Part shown: piece by piece, positions 57,573-64,000 of the stretch
How the letters are laid out: each line of letters begins with the position of its first letter
How positions within the stretch are numbered: the first letter of the stretch is position 1
Source: Roseomonas sp. E05
GTDB lineage: Bacteria; Pseudomonadota; Alphaproteobacteria; Acetobacterales; Acetobacteraceae
Reading direction: 5' to 3'
NCBI RefSeq assembly: GCF_030063475.1
Contig: NZ_JASIRT010000008.1
Location: forward strand, 124,001 to 188,000
DNA: 64,000 nt
Program-made: the position numbers and the translations under genes
Notes under the pieces: model-generated
Seen by the model: the letters and a program-made list of their open reading frames with translations, nothing else
The model's database searches: none
Told to the model about the DNA's origin: nothing

Positions 57573-57965
57573 ATGAACCCGACCGATCTCGCCAACCAGG
57601 CGACCGCCACGGCGGAACGCGCCCTGGCCCTGGCCGCCGAGGCCCGGCGCATGGCCGAGGCCGTGGCGCCGGTGGCGCAGCAGGCCGAACCTTTCCTGCT
57701 GCTGCTCACCATTTTCCTGCTCGCCTGCTTCGTGGGCTACTATGTCGTCTGGAACGTGACGCCGGCGCTGCACTCGCCGCTGATGGGTGTCACCAACGCG
57801 ATCTCCTCCGTCATCGTGGTGGGCGCCATCCTGGCGACCGGTCTCGGTGACTCCTGGGCCGCCAAGTTCTTCGGCTTCCTCGCCGTCACGCTGGCCTCGG
57901 TGAACATCTTCGGCGGCTTCCTGGTGACGCGCCGGATGCTCAGCATGTTCCGGAAGAAGGGCTGA
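57573..57965 (+). CDS. pntAB: NAD(P) transhydrogenase subunit alpha part 2
   Basis: 130-aa membrane subunit. A basic/acidic helix of about 40 residues precedes three to four hydrophobic segments ([40 protein letters not shown]). Forms the proton channel with PntB. Starts 18 bp after pntAA and ends 4 bp before pntB. Confidence 0.93.
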   Translation: MNPTDLANQATATAERALALAAEARRMAEAVAPVAQQAEPFLLLLTIFLLACFVGYYVVWNVTPALHSPLMGVTNAISSVIVVGAILATGLGDSWAAKFFGFLAVTLASVNIFGGFLVTRRMLSMFRKKG

Positions 57966-57969
57966 GCCT

Positions 57970-59382
57970 GTGGCGCATACGCTCTCGACCCTCGCCTATC
58001 TCGTCGCCGCCGTCCTGTTCATCCTGGCGCTGCGCGGCCTCTCCCATCCTGAGACCAGCCGGCGCGGCAACCTCTTCGGCATGGTCGGCATGGGTATCGC
58101 CATCGTGGCGACGCTCTTCCGTCCGGGCATCGAGTTCTCCGGGCTGCTGCTGGTGCTGGCCGGCGTGGTGATCGGCGGCGGCATCGGCGCCGTGGTGGCC
58201 AACCGCATCCAGATGACGGCGCTGCCGCAGCTCGTCGCGGCCTTCCATTCGCTGGTCGGCCTGGCGGCGGTCTTCGTCGCGGCGGCCGCCTTCTACAACC
58301 CGGAGAGCTTCGGCATCGGCACGCCCGGCCACATCCATGGCGGCAGCCTGGTGGAGATGTCGCTCGGCCTGGCGATCGGCGCCATCACCTTCTCCGGCTC
58401 GCTGATCGCCTTCGCCAAGCTGCAGGCGCTGATGTCCGGCGCGCCGATCCTGTTCCGCTTCCAGCACTGGCTGAATCTGGGCCTTGGAATCCTGCTGCTG
58501 GTGCTGGTCATTGCCTTCGTTGCCACCGGATCGGGCGTGCTGTTCTGGCTGATCGCGCTGCTGGCCTTCGCGCTCGGCTTCCTGCTGATCATCCCGATCG
58601 GCGGCGCCGACATGCCGGTCGTCGTCTCGATGCTGAACAGCTATTCCGGCTGGGCGGCGGCGGGCATCGGCTTCACCGTGGGCAACCTGCTGCTGATCGT
58701 GACGGGCGCGCTGGTGGGCGCCTCGGGCGCCATCCTCTCCTACATCATGTGCAAGGGGATGAACCGCAGCATCGTCAACGTGCTGCTCGGCGGCTTCGGC
58801 AGCGATGCCGGCGTGGCGGCGGGGGCCGCCGGCGGCAGTGGCGGCCCGGCGCGGCCGGTGAAGTCCGGCTCGCCCGAGGACGCCGCCTACATCATGAAGA
58901 ACGCCGGCAAGATCATCATCGTGCCAGGCTACGGCATGGCGGTGGCGCAGGCGCAGCAGGTTCTGCGCGAGATGGCCGAGCTGCTGAAGAAGGAAGGCGC
59001 CGAGATCTCCTATGCCATCCATCCCGTCGCCGGCCGCATGCCCGGGCACATGAACGTGCTGCTGGCCGAGGCGAACGTGCCCTATGACGAGGTGCATGAG
59101 CTGGAGGAGATCAACCCCGAGTTCGGCGAGGCCGATGTGGCCTATGTCATCGGCGCCAATGACGTGACGAATCCGGCGGCGAAGACCGACAAGTCCTCGC
59201 CGATCTATGGCATGCCGATCCTTGATGTGGAGCGCGCCAAGACGGTGTTCTTCGTCAAGCGCGGCATGTCGAGCGGTTATGCCGGGGTGGAGAACGAGCT
59301 GTTCTTCCGCGACAACACGATGATGCTGTTCGGCGACGCCAAGAAGGTGACGCAGCAGATCGTGCAGGCGCTGCAGAGATAG
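57970..59382 (+). CDS. pntB: NAD(P) transhydrogenase subunit beta
   Basis: 470 aa. GTG start at 57970 gives MAHTLSTLAYLVAAVLF. About eight membrane segments (1-270) then the NADP(H)-binding domain III, with VPGYGMAVAQAQ, AIHPVAGRMPGHMNVLLAEA and VIGANDVTNPAAK. Completes the pntAA-AB-B operon, followed by a hairpin. Confidence 0.95.
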   Translation: MAHTLSTLAYLVAAVLFILALRGLSHPETSRRGNLFGMVGMGIAIVATLFRPGIEFSGLLLVLAGVVIGGGIGAVVANRIQMTALPQLVAAFHSLVGLAAVFVAAAAFYNPESFGIGTPGHIHGGSLVEMSLGLAIGAITFSGSLIAFAKLQALMSGAPILFRFQHWLNLGLGILLLVLVIAFVATGSGVLFWLIALLAFALGFLLIIPIGGADMPVVVSMLNSYSGWAAAGIGFTVGNLLLIVTGALVGASGAILSYIMCKGMNRSIVNVLLGGFGSDAGVAAGAAGGSGGPARPVKSGSPEDAAYIMKNAGKIIIVPGYGMAVAQAQQVLREMAELLKKEGAEISYAIHPVAGRMPGHMNVLLAEANVPYDEVHELEEINPEFGEADVAYVIGANDVTNPAAKTDKSSPIYGMPILDVERAKTVFFVKRGMSSGYAGVENELFFRDNTMMLFGDAKKVTQQIVQALQR

Positions 59383-59387
59383 AAGGA

Positions 59388-59418
59388 AAGGCCAGGGGGT
59401 GCCCCGCCCCCTGGCCTT
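59388..59418 (+). terminator. Hairpin downstream of pntB
   Basis: Perfect 12-bp stem AAGGCCAGGGGG/CCCCCTGGCCTT with a 7-nt loop, beginning 6 bp after the pntB stop, between convergent operons. It reads A-rich before and T at its end, with no long T-tract. Confidence 0.65.
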
Positions 59419-59525
59419 CGACGCCCCCTGGCCCCCGGCGGGATGGCAATGTCACCCCGGGCCCCGCCACCCGCCGGCAAACGGAGGCTGGGGGCCTGGT
59501 GGAAGTCAATTCCCCTCCCGCTGCC

Positions 59526-60998
59526 TCAGACGCCGCTGAGCGGATAGAGCGTTGGCGGCGCGTGCCGGAAACGGAAGGTCGTGATGTCCAGTGCCGCCGG
59601 GCCGGGTGCATCCACGTCAATCATCCGGGGCAACAGCGGCGCGAAGGCGGCGCGGAAGTGGTTCTTTGCCTTGACGCAGAGCAGGCCGGGCTGCGTCACG
59701 TCCACCTCGTGCAGGTCGAAGAAGCCGGGATCGCTCGGCGAGATGCAGCGCGAGGTGACGATCACCCGCACCTGGCCGATGGTGATCACCGCCGTCGGCC
59801 CGAGATCCACCGCCATGCCGCCCAGTACCGGGCCGCGATTGTGGAAGCGGCCCTCCGTCAGCAGCGAAACGGTGCCGGAGAAGGGCACAGGCTCGCCATA
59901 GTCGCGCGTCAGCCGTCCGCCCAGCGTGCCGGAGAGTGCGCCGCCGATGCCGGCTGCCCGCGCCCGCTGCACGAGGGGAGGATCGCAGTAGAAGGCGACA
60001 ACGGTGGGCACCTCCGGTGCGCGGGCGAGCACGGCGCGGATCAGTTCCGGCGTGTCGCCGATGCCACCGGAATAGGGATTGTCGCCGGCGTCCACGATGG
60101 CGGCGGGCAGCGGCCCGCCGTCCAGCGCCTGACGCAGCCCCTCCGCGGCGCTGGGCAGGGGGATGAAGAAGCGGTCGCGCCGGGCGGCATAGTCACCGAT
60201 CAGCGAGGCCACGGCGCGGCCTGCCACCAAGGCGTCACCATCGGCGAAGGCCATCACGCTCGCGCCGGCGGAAGGCGTGTCGCCGTAGGTGAAGCCGCCG
60301 AAGACGCTGACATCCAACACGCCGGGCAGCGCCTCGGCCGCGCGGGCCGCGGCCTCCATCTCGGCCATCGGGCCGGCGGCGGTGCGCATGTTGATGCTGG
60401 GCAGGATGGCGCCCAGCTTGGCGATGACGCCGACGGGCCGGCTGCGCCCCTCCACCGCCTCGCGCAGCAACTCCAACGTGCGGCGGCCGGTGGGGCGCAT
60501 GTCCACATGCGGATAGGTGCGGTAGGCGGTACCGATATCGAGCAGCCGGGCGATGTCGGGGTGCATGTTGGCGTGCAGGTCGAAGCTGGCGGCCAGCTTC
60601 ACGCCGGGCCCGATGGCCGCCCGAACCCGCCGGATCAGCTCCAGGTCGGCGAGCGGCAGGTCCTCCACCACCATGGCGCCGTGCAGCGAGAGGTAGACGG
60701 CATCGAAGCCGCCGCTCGCCAGCCCTTCCAGCACCTCGGCGCAGAACCGCTCGAAGACCTCGCGCTTCAGGATGCCGCCGGGCATGGCGGCGGCCTGCCG
60801 CAGGAACACCGCCTCCCAGTCCGGATGGGCATCGAGGAAATCCAGCACGCCGCCGACTTCCGTCTCGGTGCCGCGATAGACCTCGCGCGCCGCCTCGCCC
60901 GCCACCCATTCGGAAGCCTCGAAATCCTCGAAGCCGGTGGGAACCGGGCTGAAGGAATTGCCTTCGTGCCAGAGCCGCGCGACCGCCAGCCGGGTCAT
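59526..60998 (-). CDS. M81 family metallopeptidase (MlrC-like)
   Basis: 490 aa. MlrC/microcystinase C family zinc peptidase. RLWHEGNSFSPV at the start, SLHGAMVVEDL, SFDLHANMHPDI and YRTYPHVDM carry the conserved Asp and His residues. The C-terminal domain has VDAGDNPYSGGIGDTPELIRA. MlrC finishes degradation of linearised cyclic peptides, but most relatives have unknown small-peptide or amide substrates. Start overlaps the aminotransferase stop by 4 bp. Confidence 0.88.
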   Translation of the reverse strand: MTRLAVARLWHEGNSFSPVPTGFEDFEASEWVAGEAAREVYRGTETEVGGVLDFLDAHPDWEAVFLRQAAAMPGGILKREVFERFCAEVLEGLASGGFDAVYLSLHGAMVVEDLPLADLELIRRVRAAIGPGVKLAASFDLHANMHPDIARLLDIGTAYRTYPHVDMRPTGRRTLELLREAVEGRSRPVGVIAKLGAILPSINMRTAAGPMAEMEAAARAAEALPGVLDVSVFGGFTYGDTPSAGASVMAFADGDALVAGRAVASLIGDYAARRDRFFIPLPSAAEGLRQALDGGPLPAAIVDAGDNPYSGGIGDTPELIRAVLARAPEVPTVVAFYCDPPLVQRARAAGIGGALSGTLGGRLTRDYGEPVPFSGTVSLLTEGRFHNRGPVLGGMAVDLGPTAVITIGQVRVIVTSRCISPSDPGFFDLHEVDVTQPGLLCVKAKNHFRAAFAPLLPRMIDVDAPGPAALDITTFRFRHAPPTLYPLSGV

Positions 60999-62344
60999 GC
61001 CCGCGCCTCCTGCCGCAACATGGCCATGGCGGTGTCCACCGCCGCGCCCATGCGCTCGACGATCAGCTCGATCTCGGCCTCGGAGGCGGTGTAGGGCGGC
61101 GCCAGCAGGATATGGTCGCCGGCCCGGCCATCCGCCGTGCCACCGCCGGGATAGCAGGCCAGCCCCGCCGCCAGCGCGGCGTCGCGGATGCGGATATTCG
61201 CCTGCAGCGCGGGGTCGAAGGGGGCCTTGGTCTCGCGGTCGGCCACCAGCTCGATGGCCTGGAACAATCCGCGCCCCCGGATGTCGCCGACATGCGGGTG
61301 CTGCCCCAGGCGTGCCTCCAGCCCTGCGCGCAGCCGCTGCCCCAGAACCCGCACGCGGTTCAGCAGCCCTTCATCGCGGATCACCCGCTGCACCTCCAGG
61401 GCCGCAGCGCAGGCGACGGGATGCGCGACATAGGTGTGCCCGTGCTTGAAGCTGCCGGAGCCCTCGCGGATGGCATCGAGGATGCGGCCCTTGATCAGGA
61501 TGGCGCCGATCGGCTGGAAGCCGCCGCCCAGCCCCTTCGCCACGGCCTGGATGTCAGGCGCGATGCCCTCCTGCTCCCAGGCGTGCAGCGTGCCGGTGCG
61601 GCCCATGCCGCACATCACCTCGTCCAGGATCAGCAGGGCGCCGTGGCGGTCGCAGATCTCACGCACGGCACGGAAATAGCCGGCCGGGGCGGGTACGCAG
61701 CCCAGCGTGGCGCCGACCACCGGCTCGGCGATGAAAGCCGCCACCGTATCCGGACCCAGGCGCTGGAACTCCGCCTCCAGCTCGGCGGCCAGGCGGCATG
61801 CGAAGGCCTCCTCGCTCTCGCCCGCCTGCTGGCCGCGATAGGCAAAGGCGGGCGAGACATGGCTGAAGGCGTCCGCCAGCAACGGTGCATAGGGCGCGCG
61901 GCGCAGCGCATTGCCGCCCGCCGCCAGCGCGCCCAGCGTGTTGCCATGGTAGCTCTGCCGGCGGGCGATGAAGTGCTGCCGCGTCTCCTGGCCGGTTTCC
62001 AGGAAATACTGCCGCGCCAGCTTCAGCGCGGATTCGATGGCCTCCGAGCCGCTGGAGATGAAATAGGCACCCGCCAGCCCGCCCGGCTCATGTCCGACCA
62101 GCATCTCCGCCAGCGCCTCGGCCGGCTCGCTGGAGAAGAAGCCGGAATGCACGTAGTCGAGCTGCCCGATCTGCCGGCGGAGCGCCTCCACCACGCGTGG
62201 ATGGCCATGCCCGAGGCAGGAAACCGCCGCGCCGCCCGAGGCATCGAGCACGCGGCGCCCCTCGGCATCAGCGATCCAGCTTCCCGCCGCATGCACCGCG
62301 ACGGGCGGGGCGCTGCGCGAACTGCGATGCAGGATGCGGGTCAT
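60995..62344 (-). CDS. Class III PLP-dependent aminotransferase
   Basis: 449 aa. Start at 62344 (MTRILHRSSRSAPPVAV); the frame upstream is only antisense-like. PLP motifs: SSGSEAIESALKLAR, YHGNT, LILDEVMCGMGRTG and the Schiff-base lysine in AVAKGLGGGFQPIGA. Related to omega-amino acid/pyruvate or diamine aminotransferases. It overlaps both neighbours (RpiR regulator and M81 peptidase) by 4 bp, so the three form one operon. Confidence 0.92.
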   Translation of the reverse strand: MTRILHRSSRSAPPVAVHAAGSWIADAEGRRVLDASGGAAVSCLGHGHPRVVEALRRQIGQLDYVHSGFFSSEPAEALAEMLVGHEPGGLAGAYFISSGSEAIESALKLARQYFLETGQETRQHFIARRQSYHGNTLGALAAGGNALRRAPYAPLLADAFSHVSPAFAYRGQQAGESEEAFACRLAAELEAEFQRLGPDTVAAFIAEPVVGATLGCVPAPAGYFRAVREICDRHGALLILDEVMCGMGRTGTLHAWEQEGIAPDIQAVAKGLGGGFQPIGAILIKGRILDAIREGSGSFKHGHTYVAHPVACAAALEVQRVIRDEGLLNRVRVLGQRLRAGLEARLGQHPHVGDIRGRGLFQAIELVADRETKAPFDPALQANIRIRDAALAAGLACYPGGGTADGRAGDHILLAPPYTASEAEIELIVERMGAAVDTAMAMLRQEARA

Positions 62345-63234
62345 GCCGGGGGATCCTCGTTGGGGAGATACTGGGAAAGGGCGGCCAGCCGCTCCTCCGC
62401 CTCGCGCAGCCGCGCCATCGCGGCCTCGCCGCCGAGCAGGAAGGATGCCGCGACGAGGGCCTGCGCCGTGGCCAGGGCGCCGGTCAGGCTGGGAAAGAAG
62501 CCCGGCGCGGCGGCGGCCTCGAAGGGCAGCAGATGATGGGCACCCTCCACCACCGGCGCGTCGGCGCGGTCGGCCAGGGCGATGGTGACGCAACCCGCCG
62601 CCCGCGCTGCCTGCGCCGCCTGCAGGCTGGCGCGGGAATAGGGCGCGAAGGTCACCAGAAGTACGGCGTCCCCGGGCTGGAAGGCGCCGAGGTCGAGGTC
62701 CTCCGGCCGGTCGGCGCCGACGAGCCGCACCGCATGGGGGCGGAACAGGCTGAGCTGATAATGCAGCAGATGCGCCACCGCGCGGCAGGAGCGGAAGCCC
62801 ACCGCCCAGACACGCGGGGCCTGGTGCAGCGCCTCTGCGGCGCGGCCGATCCGCCCGGCATCGAGCCGCGCGAGCCCGGCATTGTCGGCGGCCAGCATCT
62901 CGCCGGCCAGGTCGGCGGCGGCCAGGGCGGGGTTTCGCGGGCCCGGCTGCCTCCGGCGGATGCGGGCGGAAAAGGGCCGGCCGCTGGCCTGCCCGGCCTG
63001 GCGATGCGCCTCGATCAGCGCGTCGCGCAGTGCGTCCCATCCCGCATAGCCCAGGGCCTGGGCCAGCCGGGTGAAGCTGGCGGGCTGGGCGCCGGCCGCC
63101 GCCGCCAGTTCGCGCATGGAGCGCGTCGCGGCATCGAAGTCATGCCGGGCGACGAAGCGCGCCACTTCCTGCAAGCGTGGTGGCAGGTCGGGCAGGGCGC
63201 ACCGGAGCCGGTCGAGGGGGGCGGCGGCAGTCAT
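62341..63234 (-). CDS. RpiR/MurR family transcriptional regulator
   Basis: 297 aa. N-terminal HTH_6 domain (RLQEVARFVARHDFDAATRS, SFTRLAQALGYAGWDALRDA) and C-terminal SIS domain for a phosphosugar or related ligand (VWAVGFRSCRAVAHLLHYQL, GDAVLLVTFAPYSRASLQAA). Start at 63234. First gene of the RpiR-aminotransferase-M81 operon, divergent from tctC, which it probably controls together with its own operon. Confidence 0.88.
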   Translation of the reverse strand: MTAAAPLDRLRCALPDLPPRLQEVARFVARHDFDAATRSMRELAAAAGAQPASFTRLAQALGYAGWDALRDALIEAHRQAGQASGRPFSARIRRRQPGPRNPALAAADLAGEMLAADNAGLARLDAGRIGRAAEALHQAPRVWAVGFRSCRAVAHLLHYQLSLFRPHAVRLVGADRPEDLDLGAFQPGDAVLLVTFAPYSRASLQAAQAARAAGCVTIALADRADAPVVEGAHHLLPFEAAAAPGFFPSLTGALATAQALVAASFLLGGEAAMARLREAEERLAALSQYLPNEDPPA

Positions 63235-63243
63235 GAAATATCC

Positions 63244-63270
63244 GTTGCATGAAAAAGGTGTTGTTGCAAC
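63244..63270. promoter_or_regulatory. Candidate RpiR operator in the divergent promoter
   Basis: GTTGCA (63244-63249) and TGCAAC (63265-63270) form an inverted repeat; the right half sits in a complete palindrome GTTGCAAC (63263-63270). It lies in the 79-bp region between the regulator start (63234) and tctC start (63314), in unusually AT-rich sequence. Confidence 0.45.
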
Positions 63271-63313
63271 GATTGGATCATATCGACACCCGCAGGATGA
63301 GGAACTCCACCCC

Positions 63314-64000
63314 ATGACCGGACGCCGCGCCCTCCTGGCCACGCCCTTCGCCGCCAGCCTCGCCACCAGCCTCGCCATCCTGGGAGCGCCCGTGCCGCTG
63401 CGGGCGCAGGAGGCTTTCCCCGACCATCCGATCCGGCTCGTCGTGCCCTTCACCCCCGGCGGCGCGGTGGACCTGACGGGCCGCCTGCTGGCGGAGATGC
63501 TGCCGCCGATCCTCGGCCAGAACCTGGTCGTGGAGAATCGCGGCGGCGCCGGCGGCAATCTTGGTGGCGACGCCGTCGCCAAGGCGCCGAAGGACGGCTA
63601 CACGCTGCTGCTGGGCACCGCGACCATCCTGGCGGCCAACAAGTTCCTGTTCCGCAAATCCATGCCCTTCGATCCGGCGACGGACCTTGCGCCCGTCACC
63701 CGCGTCGCGACCGGCACGGTGCTGCTGGTGGTGAATGCCGAGCGGCCGTGGAAAAGCTTCGGCGAGCTGATCGCGGCAGCGAAGAAGGAGCCGGGCAGGA
63801 TCACCATGGGCTCCTCCGGCACCGGCTCGGTCAGCCATCTGACGCTGGCGGCACTGAAGCGCGCGGCAGGGGTGGACATCACCCATGTGCCCTATCGCGG
63901 CGGCGCGCCGGCCATCCAGGACCTGCTGGCCGGCAATATCGACATGATGTTCGACGTCATTCCCGCGTTGATGCCGCATGTGCGGGAAGGGCGGTTCCGC
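63314..64000 (+). CDS. TctC/Bug family solute-binding protein, truncated by window end
   Basis: First 229 residues of a tripartite tricarboxylate transporter receptor. Signal peptide (GRRALLATPFAASLATSLAI) cut near PLRAQEAF. Family motifs: IRLVVPFTPGGAVDLTGRLL, NLVVENRGGAGGNLGGDAVA, and THVPYRGGAPAIQDLLAGNI. These bind carboxylates, amino acids or related solutes. Expected full length about 320 aa. The TctA and TctB membrane partners are not visible before the window ends. Divergent from the RpiR operon. Confidence 0.92.
   Translation, partial: MTGRRALLATPFAASLATSLAILGAPVPLRAQEAFPDHPIRLVVPFTPGGAVDLTGRLLAEMLPPILGQNLVVENRGGAGGNLGGDAVAKAPKDGYTLLLGTATILAANKFLFRKSMPFDPATDLAPVTRVATGTVLLVVNAERPWKSFGELIAAAKKEPGRITMGSSGTGSVSHLTLAALKRAAGVDITHVPYRGGAPAIQDLLAGNIDMMFDVIPALMPHVREGRFR

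Overview
The window is 64 kb of very GC-rich chromosomal DNA, densely coding on both strands. Gene content points to an alphaproteobacterium of the Acetobacteraceae (Roseomonas-like). The signs are an acetic-acid-bacterium type cellulose operon with a fused BcsAB and a BcsD, a urtABCDE urea importer next to ureDABCEFG, a SUF operon with SufU and SufT, a three-gene pntAA-AB-B transhydrogenase, and a TctC/Bug solute-binding protein beside an RpiR regulator. The genus is inferred from gene content only. I saw no rRNA, tRNA, CRISPR array, phage or insertion sequence. Very long ORFs antisense to real genes are common here because of the GC content and were discarded.

Layout. 0.3-3.7 kb: an unrecognised small protein, a MATE pump and an MFS pump. 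4-5 kb: a cold-shock protein with a long leader and two small basic proteins separated by a near-perfect 19-bp hairpin. 5.1-8.5 kb: an operon for sugar-acid breakdown without phosphorylation (IlvD/Edd dehydratase, SDR, FAH hydrolase). 8.6-23.6 kb: a urea island holding urease genes ureDABCEFG on the minus strand, a two-component system whose sensor is an NCS1-type permease fused to a hybrid histidine kinase, and, divergently, urtABCDE. 23.8-30.1 kb: mixed genes (DHA2 pump, altronate/galactarate-type dehydratase, an orphan TRAP binding protein, YqgE, peroxiredoxin, Nudix hydrolase). 30.2-36.8 kb: the SUF iron-sulphur operon (Rrf2 regulator, sufB, C, D, S, U, T, A). 36.8-44.4 kb: Ohr, an exported metallo-beta-lactamase-fold protein, an RNA m5U methyltransferase, a DUF2721 protein, glutaryl-CoA dehydrogenase, a DEAD-box helicase, an alpha/beta hydrolase and a Tyr/Pro-rich exported protein. 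44.4-56.3 kb: the cellulose operon (GH8, a 35-codon small ORF, a Ccp/BcsP-like low-complexity protein, BcsQ, BcsAB, BcsC, BcsD). 56.4-59.4 kb: pntAA-pntAB-pntB. 59.5-64 kb: an RpiR regulator, class III aminotransferase and M81 metallopeptidase operon, divergent from a truncated tctC gene.

How the parts fit. The urea island looks self-contained: UrtABCDE imports urea, UreABC with UreDEFG hydrolyses it, and the permease-kinase with its LuxR-type regulator is placed to control both. In the cellulose operon BcsAB polymerises and translocates, BcsC exports, BcsD and the Ccp-like protein probably order the synthase complexes, GH8 trims, and BcsQ may position the machine.

Most worth follow-up: the NCS1-permease/cysteine-cluster/hybrid-kinase fusion, with a perfect operator-like dyad between it and urtA; the 35-codon ORF joined by ATGA overlaps at both ends inside the cellulose operon; and the downstream protein with repeated LL-containing helices.
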